Positions 17,398 to 26,499 are shown, numbered from the stretch's first letter. The stretch: 64,000 nt of DNA from Nocardioides luti (GCF_014212315.1 NZ_JACKXE010000002.1:62001-126000); one strand, 5' to 3'. Notes: generated by a model not told the origin, from the sequence alone. Numbers and translations are program-made.

Positions 17398-17851
17398 GCG
17401 TCTCCTCGACGATCTCACCGGGCGCGGCCCCCGTCGCACGTTCGGTGTCCAGGGCGTTCTGCAGGATCACGACGGCCGCTGCCTGGTCGACCACGGCTCG
17501 CCGTTTGCCGCCCTTGCGGCCACGGTCGCGCAGCATAGCCTCCGCGGACACGGTGGTCAGGCGCTCGTCGCACAGACGCACCGGCACGGGGGCGATCCGA
17601 CGGGCCAGCTGGGCGGCGAAGAGCCGCACCTTCGCGGCCGAGGGACCCTCCCCGCCGGACAGCGAGCGGGGCAGCCCCATCACCACCTCCACGGCCTCCT
17701 CCTCGGCGAGGATCTCGACGAGCCGGGCGAGGTCGCCACGACCGCGCTTGACCGTCTCCACCGGGGTGGCGAGGAAGCCGGACGGGTCGCTGCGCGCGAC
17801 CCCGATCCGGGCGTCCCCCGGATCGAGGCCGAGCCGTACGCCGTGGCGCAT
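17390..17851 (-). CDS. ruvX: Holliday junction resolvase-like protein RuvX (YqgF)
   Basis: 153 residues, the usual YqgF size, with an RNase H-like fold. The first Asp is in RLGLDPGDARIGVARSD, followed by VVMGLPRSLSGGEGPSA, the acidic VRLCDERLTTVSAEAML, and the C-terminal VVDQAAAVVILQNALDTE. The protein is linked to 16S rRNA 5' processing in E. coli and resembles RuvC nucleases. The ATG at 17851 shares one base with the alaS TGA (TGATG). The order alaS-ruvX-mltG-aroE is conserved across actinobacteria (Rv2555c to Rv2552c). Confidence 0.93.
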   Translation of the reverse strand: MRHGVRLGLDPGDARIGVARSDPSGFLATPVETVKRGRGDLARLVEILAEEEAVEVVMGLPRSLSGGEGPSAAKVRLFAAQLARRIAPVPVRLCDERLTTVSAEAMLRDRGRKGGKRRAVVDQAAAVVILQNALDTERATGAAPGEIVEETHD

Positions 17852-20535
17852 CAGGCCCCGGCTGCGCGGGCGATCTCGGTGATCACCAGCGCCAGCGCCT
17901 CGTCGATCCGCGAGGCGTCGGTGCCGCCACCCTGCGCGACGTCGTCCTTGCCGCCGCCCTTGCCGCCGACCAGCGGGCCGATCGCACGGACCAGGCCGTT
18001 GGCGCTGATGCCGCGGCTGCGGGCCTCGTCGTTGACGGCCGCGACCACGGCGACCTTCCCGTCGACGGCCCCGATGACCACGACGGCACCCGGCTGCCCG
18101 GCGGGCAGCCGGCCACGGACGTCGAGCGCCAGCGTGCGCACGTCCCCGCCGCCGGCGCCGTCGGCTCGGTGGGCCACGACCTGGACGCCGTTCACGTCCT
18201 GCGCCGCGGCCGCGAGCTGTCCCGCCGCGGCGAGCAGCTGGCCGACGCGGACCTTCTCGATCTCCTTCTCGGCGGACTTCAGCTTCTCGACGAGGTCGCC
18301 GACCCGGCCGACCAGGTCGTCGGGCTGCGTCTTGAGCAGGCCGGTCAGCTGCGCGACCACGTCCCGCTCGCGGGCGAGGTAGGCGAAGCCCTCGACGCCC
18401 GTCAGCGCCTCGATGCGCCGGTTGCCGGAGCCGACCGAGGACTCGCCGGTGAGCACGATCGTGCCGATCTGCGAGGAGTGGTCGACGTGGGTGCCGCCGC
18501 AGAGCTCGCGCGACCAGGGGCCGCCGATCTCGACGACCCGCACCTGGGTGTTGTCGTAGGTCTCGCCGAAGAGCGCGATCGCGCCCCAGTCCTTGGCCTC
18601 CGACAGCGTCATGTACTGCCAGCCCACGGGCAGGTCGGCGCGCAGCGCCTGGTTCGAGACCTGCTCGAGGTCGTGCAGCTGCTCGGGCGAGAGGCCCGAG
18701 GTCCAGCCGAAGTCGAGCCGCAGGTAGCCGGGCCGGTTGTAGGAGCCGGACTGCAGCGCCGTGGGCCCGAGCACCTCGCGCAGCGCGGCGTGCACGACGT
18801 GGGTGCCGGAGTGCGCCTGGCGCGCACCGGTCCGCCAGTCCGGGTCGACCCGGGCGTGCAGGGGGCTCCCGGGGACGAACTCGCCGTCGAGCACGCGCAC
18901 CTGGTGCACGACGAGGCCGCGCACCGGCCGCTGCACGTCGAGGACCTCGAGGCTGCCGCCGTCGAAGGTGATCGTGCCGGCGTCCGCGACCTGACCGCCC
19001 GACTCGGCGTAGAACGGCGTGCGGTCGAGGACGAGCTCGCCGACCTGGCCGGCCGTCAGCGCCGGGGTCGGCGCGCCGCCGCTCAGCAGCGCGAGCGCCG
19101 AGGACTCGGTCTCGAGGGTCTCGTAGGCCAACCAGGTGGTCGGACCGTGCGCGTCGAGGATGCCGCGGTAGACGGACGTGTCGGCGTGCTGGCCCTTCTT
19201 GGCGCGCGCGTCGGCCTTCGCCCGCTCGCGCTGCTCGAGCATCAGGCTGCGGAAGCCGTCCTGGTCGACCGAGAGCCCCGCCTCGCTCGCCATCTCCAGC
19301 GTGAGGTCGATGGGGAAGCCGTAGGTGTCGTGCAGCGCGAAGGCCTGCGGGCCCGACAGCAGGGTGCCGCCGCCGGACTTCACGTCGCGCGCGGCGAGGT
19401 CGAAGATCTGGGTGCCCGCCTGCAGGGTCTTGCGGAAGGCGTCCTCCTCCGCGAAGGCGACCTGCGCGATGCGGTCCCAGTCGCGGTGGAGCTCGGTGTA
19501 GGTCTCCCCCATCTTGTCGCGGCTCACCGGCATCAGCTCGGGCAGCGCGGGGTCCTCGTAGCCCAGCAGCCGGACCGAGCGCACGGCCCGGCGCAGCAGG
19601 CGGCGCAGCACGTAGCCGCGGCCCTCGTTGCCCGGCGTGACGCCGTCGCCGATCAGCATCATCGCGCTGCGCACGTGGTCGGCGACCACGCGGAAGCGGA
19701 CGTCGTCCTCGTGGCCCTGCGCGCCGCCGGCGCCGTACCGCCGGCCGGTCAGCTCCATGGCGCGCTCGATGACGGGAAACATGACGTCGATCTCGTACAT
19801 GTTCTCGACGCCCTGGGTCATGAACGCGACGCGCTCGAGGCCCATGCCGGTGTCGATGTTCTTCTTCGGCAGCGAGCCGGAGATGTCGAAGTCGGTCTTG
19901 CTCCGGACGGCGCTCAGCTCGTCCTGCATGAAGACGAGGTTCCAGAACTCGAGGTAGCGGTCCTCGGCCGAGAAGTCGCCGTCCGCGCCGTACGCCGAGC
20001 CTCGGTCGATGAGGATCTCCGAGCACGGGCCGCCGGGGCCGGGGACGCCCATCGACCAGTAGTTCTCCGCCTTGCCGAGCCGCGCGATCCGGTCGTCGGG
20101 CAGCCCGGTGATCTTCTTCCAGAGCTCGACGGCCTCCGGGTCGTCCTCGTAGACGCTCGGGTAGAGCTTGTCCTCGGGGAATCCCCAGCCGCCGTCCGCG
20201 ACGGACTTCGTGACCAGGTCCCAGGCGAGCTCGATGGCCCGCTCCTTGAAGTAGTCGCCGAAGGAGAAGTTGCCGCACATCTCGAAGAACGTGCCGTGGC
20301 GCGTGGTCTTGCCGACGTCCTCGATGTCGGGCGTGCGCACGCACTTCTGGATGCTCGTGGCGCGGTCGTACGGCGGGGTCTCCTGGCCGAGGAAGTACGG
20401 CTTGAACGGCACCATGCCCGCGTTCACGAACAGCAGGTTCGGGTCGTCGAGGAGCAGCGAGGCCGAGGGGACCGGGGTGTGTCCGGCGCGCTCGAAGTGC
20501 GCGACGAACCTCCGGCGAATCTCCGCGGTGTCCAT
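17851..20535 (-). CDS. alaS: Alanyl-tRNA synthetase
   Basis: 894 residues. The class II catalytic core carries SASLLLDDPNLLFVNAGMVP, FKPYFLGQETPPYDRATSIQ and KTTRHGTFFEMCGNFSFGDY. The editing domain has the zinc motifs HSGTHVVHAALR and RELCGGTHVDHSSQ. The C-terminal coiled-coil and Gly-rich C-Ala domain (VGGKGGGKDDVAQGGGTDAS) complete the protein. It charges tRNA-Ala and clears mischarged Ser and Gly. Its ATG at 20535 shares one base with the TGA of the DUF6167 gene, so it is embedded in a long translationally coupled chain. Confidence 0.98.
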   Translation of the reverse strand: MDTAEIRRRFVAHFERAGHTPVPSASLLLDDPNLLFVNAGMVPFKPYFLGQETPPYDRATSIQKCVRTPDIEDVGKTTRHGTFFEMCGNFSFGDYFKERAIELAWDLVTKSVADGGWGFPEDKLYPSVYEDDPEAVELWKKITGLPDDRIARLGKAENYWSMGVPGPGGPCSEILIDRGSAYGADGDFSAEDRYLEFWNLVFMQDELSAVRSKTDFDISGSLPKKNIDTGMGLERVAFMTQGVENMYEIDVMFPVIERAMELTGRRYGAGGAQGHEDDVRFRVVADHVRSAMMLIGDGVTPGNEGRGYVLRRLLRRAVRSVRLLGYEDPALPELMPVSRDKMGETYTELHRDWDRIAQVAFAEEDAFRKTLQAGTQIFDLAARDVKSGGGTLLSGPQAFALHDTYGFPIDLTLEMASEAGLSVDQDGFRSLMLEQRERAKADARAKKGQHADTSVYRGILDAHGPTTWLAYETLETESSALALLSGGAPTPALTAGQVGELVLDRTPFYAESGGQVADAGTITFDGGSLEVLDVQRPVRGLVVHQVRVLDGEFVPGSPLHARVDPDWRTGARQAHSGTHVVHAALREVLGPTALQSGSYNRPGYLRLDFGWTSGLSPEQLHDLEQVSNQALRADLPVGWQYMTLSEAKDWGAIALFGETYDNTQVRVVEIGGPWSRELCGGTHVDHSSQIGTIVLTGESSVGSGNRRIEALTGVEGFAYLARERDVVAQLTGLLKTQPDDLVGRVGDLVEKLKSAEKEIEKVRVGQLLAAAGQLAAAAQDVNGVQVVAHRADGAGGGDVRTLALDVRGRLPAGQPGAVVVIGAVDGKVAVVAAVNDEARSRGISANGLVRAIGPLVGGKGGGKDDVAQGGGTDASRIDEALALVITEIARAAGA

Positions 20536-20855
20536 CAGGTGCTGCCTTCCTCGTTGTCGTGCCCAGTAGTGAGATCAGTGGTGAGATCGGTGGTGCCCGG
20601 CGCGACCGCCCGGTGGCGGCCGCTCCCGAGCTCGGGGCGTCCATGAGGCACGAGGCCGTAGCGCTCCCGCAAGTCGGTTTCCTTCTCGGCGCTGCCCTGG
20701 GCGACCTCGTCGCGGAAGAGGCGTACGCCGTGGGCGACGCCGCTCACCCGGTCCCGGAGCCCGTCCACGGTCAGCGCCTCGGCGGCGCGGCGTCCCCGCA
20801 CCATCGCGTAGACCCCTGCACCGGCCCCGGCGACGAACCAGAGCCCGCGGCTCAC
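20535..20855 (-). CDS. DUF6167-like small membrane-associated protein
   Basis: 106 residues. A short N-terminal hydrophobic helix (GLWFVAGAGAGVYAMVRGRR) is followed by a conserved cytoplasmic segment (VDGLRDRVSGVAHGVRLFRD) and an acidic EVAQGSAEKETDLRERYGL. The C-terminal tail is low complexity, with TTDLTTDLTTG repeated. Proteins of this kind stand just upstream of alaS in many actinobacteria (DUF6167, from memory), with no known function. It overlaps the next gene upstream by four bases and alaS by one base. Confidence 0.8.
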   Translation of the reverse strand: MSRGLWFVAGAGAGVYAMVRGRRAAEALTVDGLRDRVSGVAHGVRLFRDEVAQGSAEKETDLRERYGLVPHGRPELGSGRHRAVAPGTTDLTTDLTTGHDNEEGST

Positions 20856-21376
20856 GTCGCGGTCCCGGCGGGGACGTCGAGGTCGGCGCGCTGCCGGGCC
20901 TCCCAGTCGCGGCGGGCGACCTTGAGGTCGGAGCGGCGCTGCTTGCGTGCCCGCTTCACCTCGCGGCGCACCTCGAAGCGGATCCGGTTGCGGGCCTCGG
21001 GCGCCAGGGCCGTGCGGACGCCGTGCGCGAGCGACGCCGCCCGGACGACCGTCTCGCGGAGCACGAGGTCGGCGAAGAGCGCACCCTCGATCCGCGCCGG
21101 CGGCTCGTCAGCCGCGTGCCGCGGAAGACGCAGGTCCTGCCCGACGGCGGTGATCACGTAGTCGGTGTCGTCGGGAGCGGCCCGGCGCGGGGCGCGGGCG
21201 CCCTCGGCCACCCGGCGCTCCAGGTCGTCCATCTGGGCGCGCAGGGACGCGGTCTCGGCGTGCGCGCGCGCCAGCTCGCGGCTCGTGCGGGACCGGCCGA
21301 CGACGAGCGCGACGACCAGCACGAGCGCCAGCAGTGCGAGCGCCCCGAGGACGGCGGGGACGATCCACTCCTGCAT
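20852..21376 (-). CDS. Unrecognised membrane-anchored coiled-coil protein
   Basis: 174 residues. It has one N-terminal transmembrane helix (IVPAVLGALALLALVLVVAL), a predicted coiled coil (AHAETASLRAQMDDLERRVA), a central stretch (DDTDYVITAVGQDLRLPRHA), and a strongly basic C-terminal region (RREVKRARKQRRSDLKVARR) that may contact nucleic acid or membrane lipids. I do not recognise the family. I chose the ATG at 21376 since the longer in-frame start at 21448 reaches into the palindromic repeat array. It is the first gene of the chain that runs through DUF6167, alaS, ruvX, mltG and aroE. Confidence 0.7.
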   Translation of the reverse strand: MQEWIVPAVLGALALLALVLVVALVVGRSRTSRELARAHAETASLRAQMDDLERRVAEGARAPRRAAPDDTDYVITAVGQDLRLPRHAADEPPARIEGALFADLVLRETVVRAASLAHGVRTALAPEARNRIRFEVRREVKRARKQRRSDLKVARRDWEARQRADLDVPAGTAT

Positions 21377-21398
21377 CACAGTCCCCGACCCTATCGCG

Positions 21399-21640
21399 GG
21401 TCTCGATACGGCCACTCCTCCGTCGTGGCCTACTCGACCAACGATCATTTCGTTGGTCGAGTAGCGAGCGCCAGCGAGCGTATCGAGACCTCAGCGCCCG
21501 TTTCGTTGGTCGAGTAGCGAGCGCCAGCGAGCGTATCGAGACCTCAGCGCCCGTTTCGTTGGTCGAGTAGCGAGCGCCAGCGAGCAATTCGTTGGTCGAG
21601 TAGCGAGCGCCAGCGAGCGTATCGAGACCTCAGCGCCCGC
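21399..21640. repeat. Array of GGTCTCGATACG/CTACTCGACCAACG palindromic repeats (array 1)
   Basis: Five units fill the gap between the coiled-coil protein gene and rarA. Unit A (21399-21443) reads from GGTCTCGATACG to CTACTCGACCAACGA. Units B (21450-21490), C (21503-21543), D (21556-21585, truncated) and E (21589-21629) are inverted and read TCGTTGGTCGAGTAG to TATCGAGACC. B, C and D repeat every 53 bases and include a 10-base TCAGCGCCCG spacer identical to the last bases of rarA. The units are imperfect palindromes able to fold into hairpins. The same family occurs at 34774-35006 and 35348-35620. Confidence 0.9.
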
Positions 21641-23006
21641 GGATCAGGCGTCGGACCCGCTCCCACCGCTCCTTGATCGCGGCCTCGGCGCCGAGGCTGG
21701 TCGGCTGGTAGTACGCCGCGTCGGCGACGACGTCGGGGGCGTACTGCTGCTCCGCGATGCCGTACGGCGCGTCGTGGCTGTACTGGTAGGTCGAGCCGTG
21801 ACCGAGCTTCTTGGCGCCCGCGTAGTGCGCGTCGCGCAGGTGGGGCGGCACCGGCCCGATCTTGCCGGCGCGGACGTCGGCCTGCGCGAGCCCGATCGCC
21901 GTGGTGACGGCGTTCGACTTGGGAGCGACCGCCAGGGCGATGGTGGCGTGCGCCAGGTTGAGGCCGGCCTCGGGCATGCCGATCAGCTGGACGGCCTGGG
22001 CGGCGGCCATCGCCGTCGGCAGCGCGGTCGGGTCGGCGAGGCCGATGTCCTCGCTGGCCAGGATCACCAGCCGGCGGGCGATGAAGCGGGGGTCCTCCCC
22101 CGCCTCCATCATCCGGGCGAGGTAGTGCAGGGCCGCGTCGGCGTCGGAGCCGCGCACGGACTTGATGAAGGCGCTGGTGACGTCGTAGTGCTGGTCGCCC
22201 TGCCGGTCGTAGCGCACCGCGGCCTGGTCGACGGCGGTCTCCGCGGTGGCCAGGGTGATCCGCGGCCGCTCGTCGCCCGTGCTGGTGGACACGGCGGCGC
22301 CGGCCGCCGCCTCGAGGTAGGTCAGCGACCGGCGGGCGTCGCCGCCCGCGAGCCGGACCAGGTGGTCGAGGGCGTCGTCGTCGAGGTCCAGGCGCCCTCC
22401 GAGACCACGCTCGTCCGTGAGCGCCTGGTCCACGACGGCCCGGATGTCGTCGTCGTCCAGGGACGAGAGCTTGAGGAGCAGGCTGCGGGAGAGCAACGGG
22501 GAGATCACGGAGAAGAAGGGGTTCTCCGTCGTCGCGGCCACCAGCGTGACCCAGCGGTTCTCGACCCCGGGCAGGAGGGCGTCCTGCTGGGCCTTGCTGA
22601 AGCGGTGCACCTCGTCGACGAAGAGCACCGTCTCCCGGCCGCCGCCGACCAGCTCGGCCCGGGCACCGTCGATGGCGGCGCGGACCTCCTTGACCCCGGC
22701 CGAGACCGCCGAGACCTCGACGAAGCGGCGGTCGGTCTGCTGGCTGACGATCGAGGCGATCGTCGTCTTGCCGGTGCCGGGCGGGCCCCACAGGAGCAGC
22801 GACATCGACTGGTCGCCCTCGATCAGCCGCCGCAGCGGGGAGCCCGGGGCGCGCAGCTGCGCCTGGCCGACGAGCTCGTCCAGGGTGCGCGGCCGCATCC
22901 GCACCGCGAGCGGCGCCGAGGCGTGCGTGTTGGCGACGAGCGAGCCCGCGCCGGTCCGGTCACGGGCGGCACCGGGTGCGTCGAAGAGTCCCTCCACACC
23001 GGTCAC
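21630..23006 (-). CDS. rarA: Replication-associated recombination protein A (MgsA/WRNIP1 family AAA+ ATPase)
   Basis: 458 residues. The AAA+ core has Walker [21 protein letters not shown], Walker [21 protein letters not shown], sensor 1 [20 protein letters not shown] and the arginine-finger region. The C-terminal part shows [20 protein letters not shown] and [20 protein letters not shown], then [20 protein letters not shown], all hallmarks of RarA. It acts at stalled forks, probably with SSB, as a clamp-loader-like tetramer. The GTG start at 23006 lies inside a hairpin (22999-23025). Its last codons coincide with the TCAGCGCCCG spacer copied in the neighbouring repeat array. Confidence 0.93.
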   Translation of the reverse strand: MTGVEGLFDAPGAARDRTGAGSLVANTHASAPLAVRMRPRTLDELVGQAQLRAPGSPLRRLIEGDQSMSLLLWGPPGTGKTTIASIVSQQTDRRFVEVSAVSAGVKEVRAAIDGARAELVGGGRETVLFVDEVHRFSKAQQDALLPGVENRWVTLVAATTENPFFSVISPLLSRSLLLKLSSLDDDDIRAVVDQALTDERGLGGRLDLDDDALDHLVRLAGGDARRSLTYLEAAAGAAVSTSTGDERPRITLATAETAVDQAAVRYDRQGDQHYDVTSAFIKSVRGSDADAALHYLARMMEAGEDPRFIARRLVILASEDIGLADPTALPTAMAAAQAVQLIGMPEAGLNLAHATIALAVAPKSNAVTTAIGLAQADVRAGKIGPVPPHLRDAHYAGAKKLGHGSTYQYSHDAPYGIAEQQYAPDVVADAAYYQPTSLGAEAAIKERWERVRRLIRGR

Positions 23007-23025
23007 CGTATGCGGTGGTGACCGG
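22999..23025. promoter_or_regulatory. Hairpin over the rarA start codon
   Basis: CCGGTCACC at 22999-23007 pairs with GGTGACCGG at 23017-23025 (9 bases, 9-base loop). It lies between the stop of the ABC transporter ATPase gene (23043) and the rarA GTG at 23006. It could end the transporter transcript or limit rarA translation. Neither is shown. Confidence 0.4.
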
Positions 23026-23042
23026 TGGGAGGGAGGCAGGCG

Positions 23043-24323
23043 TCAGGAACCGACGACCTGCTGCGTCTTGACGTCGAACCAGGTCTTCGCGAAGCCCGGG
23101 CCCAGGTCGACCGGGGTCGGGGTCTGGCCCGGCTCCGGGCTGCCCTGGCGGTCGACACCGAGGAGGCCGGCCGTCACCGGGGTCTGCGGGTGGGCACCCA
23201 GCTCGCCCGGGAAGTGGCACGCGACCTTGTGGCGCTTGCCGATCTGCAGCAGCGGCGGCTCGACCTTGGCGCAGATCTCCTGCGCCATCGAGCACCGGGT
23301 GCGGAAGCGGCAGCCCGAGGGCGGGTTGATCGGGCTCGGGACGTCGCCCTCGAGCCGGATCCGCTCGCGCCGACCGCCGATGGCGGCCTGCTTCACGTCG
23401 GGCACGGCCGAGAGCAGCGCCTGGGTGTACGGGTGGTGGGCGTGGCCGTAGATGGTCTCCCGGTCGGCGATCTCCACGATCTTGCCGAGGTACATCACCG
23501 CCACCTCGGGGCAGAAGTGCCGCACGATCGCCAGGTCGTGCGCGATGAAGAGGAAGGCCACGTCGAACTCGCGCTGGATGTCCTGGAGCAGGTTGATGAC
23601 CTGCGCCTGGATCGAGACGTCGAGGGCCGAGACCGGCTCGTCCGCCACGAGGAGCTTCGGGTTCAGGGTCAGCGCGCGGGCGATGCCGATGCGCTGGCGC
23701 TGGCCGCCGGAGAACTCGTTGGGGTAGCGGTTGTAGTGCTCGGGGTTGAGCCCCACGACCTCGAGGATCTCCTGGACCCGGCCGAGGATCTTGTTCTTCG
23801 GCATCACCTTGTGGACCGCGAGCGGGGCACCGACGATCGAGCCGACGGTGTGGCGCGGGTTCAGCGAGGTGTAGGGGTCCTGGAAGATCATCTGCACGTT
23901 GCGGCGCAGCGGCTTCAGCTCGCGGTTCGACATCGCGGCCAGGTCGACCTGGTCGTGGCCGAAGCGCATCGACCCGCCGGTGGGCGTGTAGAGCCGCGTG
24001 ATCAGGCGCCCGGTCGTGGACTTGCCGCAACCAGACTCACCCACGAGCCCGAGGGACCCGCCGGAAGGGACCTGGAAGGAGATGCCGTCGACCGCCTGGA
24101 CGTGGCCGATGGTGCGGCGCACGACCCCGGACGACTTCACCGGGAAGTACATCTTGAGGTTCTCGACCTCGAGCACCGGCTCGGCGTCGGGGTTGAACTG
24201 GGCCGGCTTGTGGCCCTGCTCGGCGACGTCCGAGAAGGACAGCTTCGAGACGTCCTCGGCGGGGGTGCTGACGAGCTCGCCCTCGGGCTGGGCGGCGCTC
24301 TGGTCGGGCTTCACGTCGGACAT
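23043..24323 (-). CDS. Oligopeptide/dipeptide ABC transporter ATP-binding protein (DppF/OppF type)
   Basis: 426 residues. The nucleotide-binding domain has Walker A GLVGESGCGKSTTGRL, Q-loop MIFQDPYTSLNPRHTVG, signature EFSGGQRQRIGIARAL and Walker B LLVADEPVSALDVSIQAQ. The C-terminal oligopeptide domain shows NPPSGCRFRTRCSMAQEICA with a later Cys in HKVACHFPG, the Cys-rich cluster known from Dpp/Opp ATPases. An unusual N-terminal extension of about 45 residues precedes the ABC domain. The ATG at 24323 shares a base with the stop of the DppD-type gene. It drives peptide import together with the other four genes of this locus. Confidence 0.93.
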   Translation of the reverse strand: MSDVKPDQSAAQPEGELVSTPAEDVSKLSFSDVAEQGHKPAQFNPDAEPVLEVENLKMYFPVKSSGVVRRTIGHVQAVDGISFQVPSGGSLGLVGESGCGKSTTGRLITRLYTPTGGSMRFGHDQVDLAAMSNRELKPLRRNVQMIFQDPYTSLNPRHTVGSIVGAPLAVHKVMPKNKILGRVQEILEVVGLNPEHYNRYPNEFSGGQRQRIGIARALTLNPKLLVADEPVSALDVSIQAQVINLLQDIQREFDVAFLFIAHDLAIVRHFCPEVAVMYLGKIVEIADRETIYGHAHHPYTQALLSAVPDVKQAAIGGRRERIRLEGDVPSPINPPSGCRFRTRCSMAQEICAKVEPPLLQIGKRHKVACHFPGELGAHPQTPVTAGLLGVDRQGSPEPGQTPTPVDLGPGFAKTWFDVKTQQVVGS

Positions 24324-25423
24324 CAGTTCGTCTCCTCGACCAGCTCGGGCGCGATCTCGGGGAGCACCTCGGCCTGGTAGATGGCATCGGCGTTCGCGAG
24401 GTGGCAGCGCTTGACGTGACCCGCACCGCGAGCGCCGGGCAGCAGCTCGGGCATCTCGGTGGAGCACAGCTGGCCGGGCACCTTGTCCACGTGGACGCAC
24501 CGGGGGTGGAAGGCACACCCGCTGGGCGGGCTGAGCAGGCTCGGCGGGTTGCCGGGGATCGGGATCAGGCGCGCGTCGGTGTCGGCCGTGACGTCCGGGA
24601 CGCTCGAGAGCAGACCCCACGTGTAGGGCATCTCCGGGTGCGTGAGGATCTCCTTGCCGGGGCCGTACTCGACCGCGCGGCCGGCGTACATGACCAGCAC
24701 GTCGTCGGCCATCTCGGCGATGACGCCGAGGTCGTGCGTGATGATGATGACGGCGGAGTTGAACTCGCGCTGCAGGTCCTGGAGCAGGTCGAGGATCTGC
24801 GCCTGGACGGTCACGTCGAGGGCCGTGGTCGGCTCGTCGGCGATCAGCAGCGACGGGTCGTTGATCAGGCCCATCGCGATCATCGCGCGCTGGCGCATGC
24901 CGCCGGAGAACTGGTGCGGGAAGTCGTCCACGCGCCGGTCCGGCTGCGGGATCCCGACGCGGTCGAGCATCTCGATCGCCTTGCGGCGGGCGTCGCGCTT
25001 GCTGGCGCTCGGGTGGTGCACGACGTACGCCTCGGCGAGCTGCGCCCCGATCTTGTAGAACGGGTGCAGGGCCGCGAGGGCGTCCTGGAAGATCATCGCG
25101 ACCTGGTTGCCGCGGAGCTTGCGCATCCGCTGCTCCGACAGGCCGACGACCTCCGTGCCACCGACGCGGATCGAGCCGGTGATCCGGGCGGACTTGGTGT
25201 CGTGCAGGCCGAGGACGGCCATGCTCGACACGGACTTGCCCGAGCCGGACTCCCCCACGATGCCGAGCGTCTTGCCCAGCTCGACGCTGTAGCTCAGGCC
25301 GCTCACGGCGGTCAGGTAGCCGTCCTCGGTCGGGAAGCGGACCGTGAGGTCCTCCACCTGGAGGTAGGGCGCACCCGTATCGGCACCGGCCGTCGTACGG
25401 GCGGTGCTGGTCTGCTCGGTCAC
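24323..25423 (-). CDS. Oligopeptide/dipeptide ABC transporter ATP-binding protein (DppD/OppD type)
   Basis: 366 residues. Walker A is GIVGESGSGKSVSSMAVLGL, Q-loop AMIFQDALAALHPFYKIG, signature QFSGGMRQRAMIAMGL and Walker B LLIADEPTTALDVTVQAQ, with switch His in IIITHDLGVIAEMADD. The C-terminal cysteine cluster PPSGCAFHPRCVHVDKVPGQ with LCSTEMPELLPG and KRCHLAN fits the Opp/Dpp ATPase C-terminal domain, which can bind an iron-sulfur cluster in related proteins. It overlaps the DppB-type permease gene by four bases (ATGA) and the next ATPase gene by one. Confidence 0.94.
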   Translation of the reverse strand: MTEQTSTARTTAGADTGAPYLQVEDLTVRFPTEDGYLTAVSGLSYSVELGKTLGIVGESGSGKSVSSMAVLGLHDTKSARITGSIRVGGTEVVGLSEQRMRKLRGNQVAMIFQDALAALHPFYKIGAQLAEAYVVHHPSASKRDARRKAIEMLDRVGIPQPDRRVDDFPHQFSGGMRQRAMIAMGLINDPSLLIADEPTTALDVTVQAQILDLLQDLQREFNSAVIIITHDLGVIAEMADDVLVMYAGRAVEYGPGKEILTHPEMPYTWGLLSSVPDVTADTDARLIPIPGNPPSLLSPPSGCAFHPRCVHVDKVPGQLCSTEMPELLPGARGAGHVKRCHLANADAIYQAEVLPEIAPELVEETN

Positions 25424-26427
25424 GAAAGCCTCACCCTCGGATCAAGAACGCTGTAGACGACGTCGACCGCGATGTTGCTCAGGATCAGGACGACGGCACT
25501 GAAGAGTGCAGTCGCCGAGACTACCGGCAGGTCACGGGCGTAGACGGCGTTGAGGCTCCAGAAGCCGATGCCGTCGATCTCGAAGATCCGCTCCGTGAAG
25601 ATGGTGCCGGCGAGCAGCGTGCCGAAGTCGATGCCGAAGATCGTCACGATCGGGACCAGCGCGGCGCGCAGGCCGTGCTTGTAGACGACCGTGCGGGGCG
25701 GGAGCCCCTTGGCCTTGGCGGTGCGGATGTAGTCCTCGCTCAACGCCTCGACCATGGCACCGCGGGCGTACCGGGTGTACTGCGTGCAGCCGAAGATCCC
25801 CAGGGCCACCCACGCGAGCAGGAGACCCGAGAACCACTTGGCCGGGTTGTCGGTGATCGGGAAGTATCCCGTGTCGCTGAACCCCGGTATCTCGAAGATC
25901 ACCGTGAGGTACAGCCAGGTCAGGAGTGCGAACAGGTAGTACGGGATCGAGCTCAGGAACAGGAAGCTCGACACGAGGGCCTTGTCCGCGACGGACCCTC
26001 GTCTTCGGGCCGCGGCGACGCCGATGGGCACACCGAAGGCCAGGTAGAGGAACGCGCCGCCGATGGCCACGGAGAAGGTCGCGGGCAGCCGCTCCTTCAT
26101 CTCACCCCAGACCGGGACCTTGGTCCGGTAGGAGTAGCCGAGGCAGGGGGCGGGGCAGTCGTACGTGGTCGGGAAGATCTCGACCTTGCGGCCGACGAAG
26201 ATGCCCTTGGCGAACTTGCCGTACTCCTCGTAGACCGGGTTGTCGTACCCGAGGGACTTCTCGAAGCGCGCGAGCTTCACCGGACTGCAGCGGTTGTTGG
26301 TCTCGCGGTCGCAGATCGGCTGGGCGGGACTGGAGGGTCCGTACCAGAACAGCAGGAAGATCGCCATCGAGACGAGGGCGACGACCACGGCGCCGGCAAT
26401 CAGGCGCTTGACCACATAGGCAAACAT
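25420..26427 (-). CDS. Peptide ABC transporter permease (DppB/OppB type)
   Basis: 335 residues from an ATG at 26427, with six predicted transmembrane helices. The first is YVVKRLIAGAVVVALVSMAI, and the permease coupling motif for the ATPase is EALSEDYIRTAKAKGLPPRT. A long outside loop between helices 1 and 2 (about residues 30-120) holds four cysteines (PICDRETNNRC and YDCPAPCLGY), which is unusual and may form disulfides. The C terminus VVYSVLDPRVRLS is typical. The gene follows the substrate-binding protein gene after a 120-base gap containing a strong hairpin, so expression of the permease and ATPases may be reduced relative to the binding protein. Confidence 0.92.
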   Translation of the reverse strand: MFAYVVKRLIAGAVVVALVSMAIFLLFWYGPSSPAQPICDRETNNRCSPVKLARFEKSLGYDNPVYEEYGKFAKGIFVGRKVEIFPTTYDCPAPCLGYSYRTKVPVWGEMKERLPATFSVAIGGAFLYLAFGVPIGVAAARRRGSVADKALVSSFLFLSSIPYYLFALLTWLYLTVIFEIPGFSDTGYFPITDNPAKWFSGLLLAWVALGIFGCTQYTRYARGAMVEALSEDYIRTAKAKGLPPRTVVYKHGLRAALVPIVTIFGIDFGTLLAGTIFTERIFEIDGIGFWSLNAVYARDLPVVSATALFSAVVLILSNIAVDVVYSVLDPRVRLS

Positions 26428-26470
26428 CGGGGGGCTTCTCTCCGGGTAGACACAGACCGCGGGCTGGCAG

Positions 26471-26499
26471 GTGGGGGCTCCCGGTTCGGAAGCCCCCAC
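26471..26499 (-). terminator. Intra-operon hairpin downstream of the substrate-binding protein gene
   Basis: GTGGGGGCT (26471-26479) pairs perfectly with AGCCCCCAC (26491-26499), and CCG/CGG extend the stem inside the loop after one mismatch. It lies in the 120-base gap between the substrate-binding protein stop (26548) and the permease start (26427). There is no clear T-run. A stable stem here fits partial termination or protection of the upstream mRNA from 3' decay, which is common for binding-protein genes inside ABC operons. Confidence 0.65.

Noticed and set aside
17397-17439. Longer MltG start with 14 extra residues
   Set aside because: The added region lies inside the ruvX coding end and is Arg-rich; the ATG at 17397 gives the usual cytoplasmic N terminus.
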